Both the position numbers and the translations under genes were made by a program. A stretch of 64,000 bases of DNA from Pelodera strongyloides (taxonomy: Eukaryota > Nematoda > Chromadorea > Rhabditida > Rhabditidae), in the NCBI GenBank assembly GCA_036852015.1, contig JAANDG010000056.1, positions 1 to 64,000 of the forward strand, written 5' to 3'. Positions 59,294 to 64,000 of the stretch are shown here, one piece after another. The notes beneath the pieces were generated by a model. The model worked only from the letters and a program-made list of their open reading frames with translations. It had not been told where the DNA came from and searched no databases. How positions within the stretch are numbered: the first letter of the stretch is position 1; every line of letters begins with the position of its first letter.

Positions 59294-60363
59294 AATCGTA
59301 ACCAACACAAAGTTCAACTTACACGGACTGCAATGACACAAAAAGCTCATGGGCCACCACCAACAAACGAACTCCGCACAGGAATCAAAGACTCTGACCT
59401 TGGGGACTTGTGATGAACGCACATGCGACTCCTAAAGAATCAACTGTCAACCAAAACTACAGCACATCCAGCATCAAAAAGTTAATAACAGAGAGACAAA
59501 ACGGAATGATAAGAACAGACTAGACGGCTCGGTATGTAAAAGTCAAAATTCGCTCACACGCTTTCTCCACAGTTTCGCACTCTCTCATCACTTAAACAGG
59601 TGCAATTTAACAAACAAAACAACATAATAACGCAACAAGTACAAGTACACAATCAATAAACAAAGAATTATCAATATATATTGATCGATGCGGAGGGAAA
59701 CGATCGATAATGCATCATGCGCATTTTGCGGGAAAATCACGGATTCAGGGCGGGGTCCCAACTCCGCCGAAAACGCACAATTAGAAGTGCGCGATGGTAC
59801 AAAAGACGAAAATCACAAAGTATTTTTGTCATATGACAATAAAAACTTGATATATTAGCAAAACTTTATTCCTTTATGAGGAAAAATGTCGTTTTAGAAC
59901 ACCAAGATCACATCCACGACACTATACCGATTCTGAGATCATAAATATGGAACAAAAACAATAAACTTTTCAATGTACTTTGAGCGTTTCTCTGCAACGG
60001 TAAACAGGGCTTCATAATAATTTATTCTCGTACAAAAATGCAAAGTATTTCAATACACCCACAGACTTTAGCTCATAAAATGTATTAAAAGAAGTGATAT
60101 GAAAAATGTAAACGGCGACGGAGAAGTATTAGTGCCTCGATGATCCTTTTGTAATGAGCATTTCTGAAAATAAACGTAAATTATTCCTCGGAAGAAAGGT
60201 GGCGCAATATAGTATCACTTTAAAAAAACTAAGTCTTGAGTGCATGCCGTACTTTTGTGTGCGCGGTAAAATAACACGGCTTGTCAACTACCCTAATGTA
60301 GTTGAACAGACTGCTCAACTGCAAAAATGATATGTAAACATGTTCAGGAATTTGTGGTGGTAA

Positions 60364-63300
60364 TCATAGATGTATACCAATTGCTTTAGAAATAGCATTG
60401 TTAGACAAGCTCAAAAGATTATGTGTACGGCGGGATCCATAGAATGTGGGCTGCACAACCCCAAAAGAAAAGTGGCTCATCAAAAAGTTTTCTCCATATT
60501 GCAACACAAACGAAAGCTTTACTACAAACATCTCATCGTCATGGATGTAAAATATTGCCAACCAGTCACCAGGCGTGCTATCGCGCGCCTGGCTCCTGGA
60601 ACACCGGTCGTCGCGGCCTGCCAATTATTTAAAAAAAAAACTAGAAAAAAAAAGACCAACCGCTTCTAAGTGTTCCAAATCCGGAATTCGTAAATGATCA
60701 AAAGCGGACAAAAGTCGGCTGATTGTGCATGGAGTACTACAGGCTGGCATCTCCAGTTGGTGGAACTCATTGGTGGCATTGTGATAGAAAAGCTGGAATA
60801 ATTTTACGATTTTTGGCAAGTTTCTTTCTTACCTCTTACATTTATAATAAGACCTAGATCAGCGGAAGAGATACCGTTGGCCTTTAGAACGTGGTTTTTT
60901 TTATAAAACGATCTGCAGTTTCTTTTTTGTAATGACAGTGCCGTAGTACTACCGTAGGCTGTATAACCGAAAAATATACATGGAAGACCGCGCCTTTGAA
61001 AAAAAACTCCAAGTTTGCTAACGATAATGTGCTGTTCTCAATGAATGCCGTAACTCGATTACCATATATGTGTTCGTTACTTGTGATACGGTTCTTAATG
61101 GAGTATAAAAATATAAATACCTGAATAGTCGGGTCTCCTCCCTGGCCCTGGTCTGGCGAGTGTACCTCCATTATCACGGCTGCAGCGTACGGTATCATAA
61201 TGTTATTGCTCACACCGAGTGAGAAGAGGAGGGGCATAAGGGTTGTGTCATGCTAAACACAAAATACGAAATTTACCGTTGGATTATTTTGATTTATCTT
61301 TACGTATGCCTAGCCTCATTACATAATGCGTCGGTTTTCTCCATAAATGAATGACCTCCATAGATGAGCTTCCGCAATAAATGTATCATAAATCTAGAGA
61401 TTTTACAGTACATGATATTGAAGAGAAGTGGAAGTTTTAACTAATTATAAGTGTCAATGCTAAGTTCAAGGAAATGTTTGGAATACATTCATGGATAATG
61501 TAGCCAAATCGCATTTCCGAGGGTGTATCAGTACTTACCGATGAGTACAGTGCCATCTTGGATGGCGAGGTTTGCGTCCCATTCCGCACTCGTTCTACCG
61601 TAGTCAACCACTCATCGAGAAGCACACCAATCCAGTAACGATACTTGTCTACTGTATCAAAGGTAGCCATGAACTTTTGCCTAAAGTTAATTTTACGCTG
61701 ATTTGGTTGCATTTACATTAAAAAATTAAGTTCTCTTAATTGCTTGAAAGTAATACGCCGAATCTTACAAATAGAGCTCAAGCAACTTCTAACTCTAAAC
61801 AATAAAATAACAACATTCCATGCGATGCGCTGTCATCGCTGCCAATTCCATCCGTCCTTAAGTTTGAGAGTGTGTGAGTGCGCTGACAATTGGCGCGCTG
61901 TTACACTGTCGAAACTCGCTTGTTCACGGCGAAAAAAAAGGGTTCCGCCAAGGTTACGCCGCCCAGTCCGCCAAACCATCGCCGGACTCAAGCCAGTTCC
62001 GGGCGAGTGCACTGACTACGCTTTCGCGAAAACCGGGCGGAGACTGGGCGAAAGTGCCGCGCACAATTTTTTCCGTTTCTGCACAGATTTGGCATTTGAC
62101 GCGCCGCCCTTTTTCTGGACAAGCCATGCGAGAGTCCGGTGAAGTCTGGGCAAAGTGCGCCGCGAAACTTCGCCGAACCCCCATTTTTGCCGCGCCCCAG
62201 CCGAGTTTCGCGTTGTATACAATAGCGCGCCGTACAGTCACCTTGCGATCTCGCACGGATCATAGTGAACATGCCTCTCGTTTCAAAACGTAAAAAAACG
62301 CCGCTTTTCTTGAATTATCCTTATTTCAAAAGAAAGTTCGAATTGACAAAATGGAGAACATCTTTACCTTCGCAGTTCCGTTGCAAGCTCCAGTGTGGTT
62401 TGTCCCCCATACTCGGGCCATACTTTTTGCACCCATGGCGGTTGCAGAGCAGTCATGTTGTTGTCTAACTGGAAGGCTAACGATTAAAGATACGGTTCGT
62501 GTTTACAAGATGCTTTCGAGGAACTTCTGGTCTTGTATATAACACGACATAACCTCACCTCTCTTGTGATATCGTAAATTTTGTTCACTTCATCATATCC
62601 GAAGGTTTTGAAACCTGTGACTGGTTCCAACGATCTGAAAAAGGCTCAATTCAAATGTTTGTCGTTCACTAATGAAGCTCCGCCCCATCGCCGCGCAAAG
62701 TGAGTGCAACACAGCGACATGGGGGCCCAGCGCACGCGAGAGTCTGGCGAAGAGTGGGCGGGTGTTCCGCGAAATAGGCTCGACGTTTTTTGGCCCGTAC
62801 CATCAACGTTCACGTTGACGTTGATGCTGGCGTTATCTTAGAGGAAATAAGTGTACGATCCCACTAAAACTGTACATTATAAATCGAAAAATATGTAATG
62901 AAAAGAAAAACTTACTTGAATAGTGTGCTGTACTGCTGTTCGAATTGATTTGACAGGTTTTTATTGACACCTTCCATTACTTGTTGAAATTTTGCACATG
63001 TAACCGATGCTGGATGACATACCTTAATTTAAAGATTATAGTTAGGTATTGTCTAATTTTAACTCATCTAATTTTTAATTAAAGGAATTATATAAATAAA
63101 AACAGTTAGCCAATAAACTACTGTGTAGTTTTTGTGGATAAACCGGTATACAGTACCCCAAACAATATGAAAAATCCAAAGTGTATGCGTTCGGGGGGAA
63201 TCGAACCCCCGTCGAATGCTTGGAAGGCATCCATGCTAACCATTACACCACAAACGCGTTGAGTGTGAGATCAAAAGGATATATGAGGTGAAAAGTGCAC

Positions 63301-63867
63301 GCGTTGGATAACAGGAATAAATTGTCATCTAATGAGAAGAAGATGACAATGATAAGTTTCAACATAAAAGAAGAAAAACTGACCGGATCTGGCACTCCGT
63401 CTGTGTAGGAATGTATAGGAATCGGTTGCCATTCAAGGCCGGGCATAAACTGATTTTCACCTAGAAAAATCTGAGCTGTTAGCTTCAGATGTGACAGCTG
63501 ACAGTTAACTAGTATTTCCACTCCCATACACCCATACCACACGAAAAAGTTACTTAAATATGTCTGAATAAAGTAGTATTCATAAATAACTGACACTTTG
63601 TAGAAACTTTGGTGGTGTGCGGCTCTTTTTTTTTGCCCAGTCTTCGCCGCGCACCACCAAAAATTTCTGCATTGTTGTCGATAAGGGTTGACTTTAGTTT
63701 TGTACATATTAAAACTTTTTCTCAACTGGGTGCCAGCAAAATACTGCTAGCTCCAGAGTAGATAATAGAAATAAAAAAGCTAACCAACCAGTTGCTGGAT
63801 AAAATCCGAAAAGAAATGCTTGTGCAGAGGTTAGAGCACGATCAACGTTAGACGAGCGCATTTTCAC
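60364..63867 (-). CDS. Histidine acid phosphatase family protein, 3' part
   Basis: Eight minus-strand exons: 63867-63789, 63460-63384, 63022-62916, 62634-62554, 61680-61539, 61252-61121, 60792-60661, about 60588-60364. In order: MRSSNVDRALTSAQAFLFGF (the RSTDxxRxxxSA motif), LEWQPIPIHS (the PWxPIPVHT motif), then the helical cap domain (VCHPASVTC, GYDEVNKIYDI, WIGVLLDEWL), the catalytic HDTTLMPLLFSLGV (His-Asp pair), YAAAVIMEVH, and the tail LFYHN ... LEMPACSTPC. These features define the branch-2 histidine phosphatases, which hydrolyse phosphate monoesters, usually lysosomal or secreted. The N-terminal RHG catalytic motif and signal peptide would lie beyond 64000. The last exon is the least certain. 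Intron 2 contains a tRNA-Gly gene and intron 4 a GC-rich repeat. Confidence 0.85.
61934..62230. repeat. GC-rich dispersed repeat, second copy
   Basis: Related to 13487-13797; in phosphatase intron 4. Fragments with similar words (CGCCGCGCA, CGAAGAGTGGGCGGG) also occur at 62690-62790 and 63620-63660. Confidence 0.5.
63187..63257 (-). tRNA. tRNA-Gly (anticodon UCC)
   Basis: 71 nt. Acceptor stem GCGTTTG/CGAACGC pairs over 7 bp with one G-T. D arm TGGTGTAATGG (A box), anticodon stem-loop GATGC CTTCCAA GCATT with anticodon TCC, T arm with GGTTCGATTCC (B box). On the transcribed strand a T5 run lies about 13 bases past the 3' end as a Pol III terminator. CCA is not encoded, as usual in eukaryotes. 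It sits inside an intron of the phosphatase gene, on the same strand. Confidence 0.93.
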
Positions 63868-64000
63868 CTAAATTTGAATAGGGTACGAAAGAGTACGGCT
63901 TACGTCCTATTATGATATGAAACCTAAATTTGAATAGGGTATGAAAGGGTGCGGCCTACTTTAAAAGGCGTACATATTTATTTCTTTTGATATAGTCTAA

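Larger units (their letters stand above)
55852..60363. other. Intergenic region
   Basis: No convincing exons on either strand. It contains the two MITEs listed at 57056 and 59158; GTTAACGTTAACC-like words occur at 56870. The short ORFs are scattered and lack domains or splice-consistent neighbours. Confidence 0.5.

Noticed and set aside
61744..62293. Two ORFs of over 130 codons on the plus strand
   Set aside because: They coincide with the GC-rich repeat in the phosphatase intron and show no domain.

Overview
This window looks like nuclear DNA of an invertebrate animal. Its genes are split into short exons with GT-AG introns, it is packed with eukaryotic transposons, and it has a Pol III tRNA gene. 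Most splice acceptors are a short TTTCAG or TTTAG with little polypyrimidine tract, and the LTR-element pol proteins look like Ty3/gypsy and BEL/Pao types common in nematodes. A nematode-like ecdysozoan is therefore my best inference, not a proof. I had no database access. Exon limits are read from the sequence by phase and by comparing paralogues, and element ends may be off by a base or two.

Layout. (1) 0-45 kb is a cluster of paralogous genes for a secreted, cysteine-rich protein with a C-terminal hydrophobic tail, built on one seven-exon plan. Copies A (131-13970, +), C (20474-25477, +), D (33205-37435, +) and E (44772-39678, -) have all seven exons; B is a lone last exon (18711-18891). 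C and E read through (about 327 and 330 aa). A has a 1-base deletion and D lacks two bases at the end of exon 2. A and D share introns and 3' flank, and C and E form the other pair. (2) Intron 1 of A holds a 10.1-kb Ty3/gypsy element (1661-11795) with gag, pol and an extra 3' ORF ending in a zinc knuckle. (3) 27.2-31.7 kb is a young, internally deleted BEL/Pao element with nearly identical LTRs; behind a pol remnant it carries what looks like a three-exon accessory gene (29118-30987). (4) 48.8-55.9 kb holds a seven-exon gene for an unrecognised single-pass membrane protein. (5) 60.4-63.9 kb holds the 3' part of a histidine acid phosphatase gene on the minus strand, with a tRNA-Gly(UCC) gene inside one intron.

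The rest is mostly short non-autonomous transposons: several palindromic families at TTAA sites (piggyBac-like), small Helitrons (A|TC...CTGG|T), a Harbinger-like MITE, a foldback element with a 9-bp target duplication (MULE-like), a 135-bp palindromic MITE, elements with tRNA-Leu-like Pol III promoters, and LINEs with (TAA)n tails. Nearly every intron of the gene family carries at least one. The observations I rate highest are the spliced zinc-knuckle gene in the BEL element, the parallel 3' zinc-knuckle ORF in the gypsy element, the paralogue cluster, and the new membrane-protein gene.
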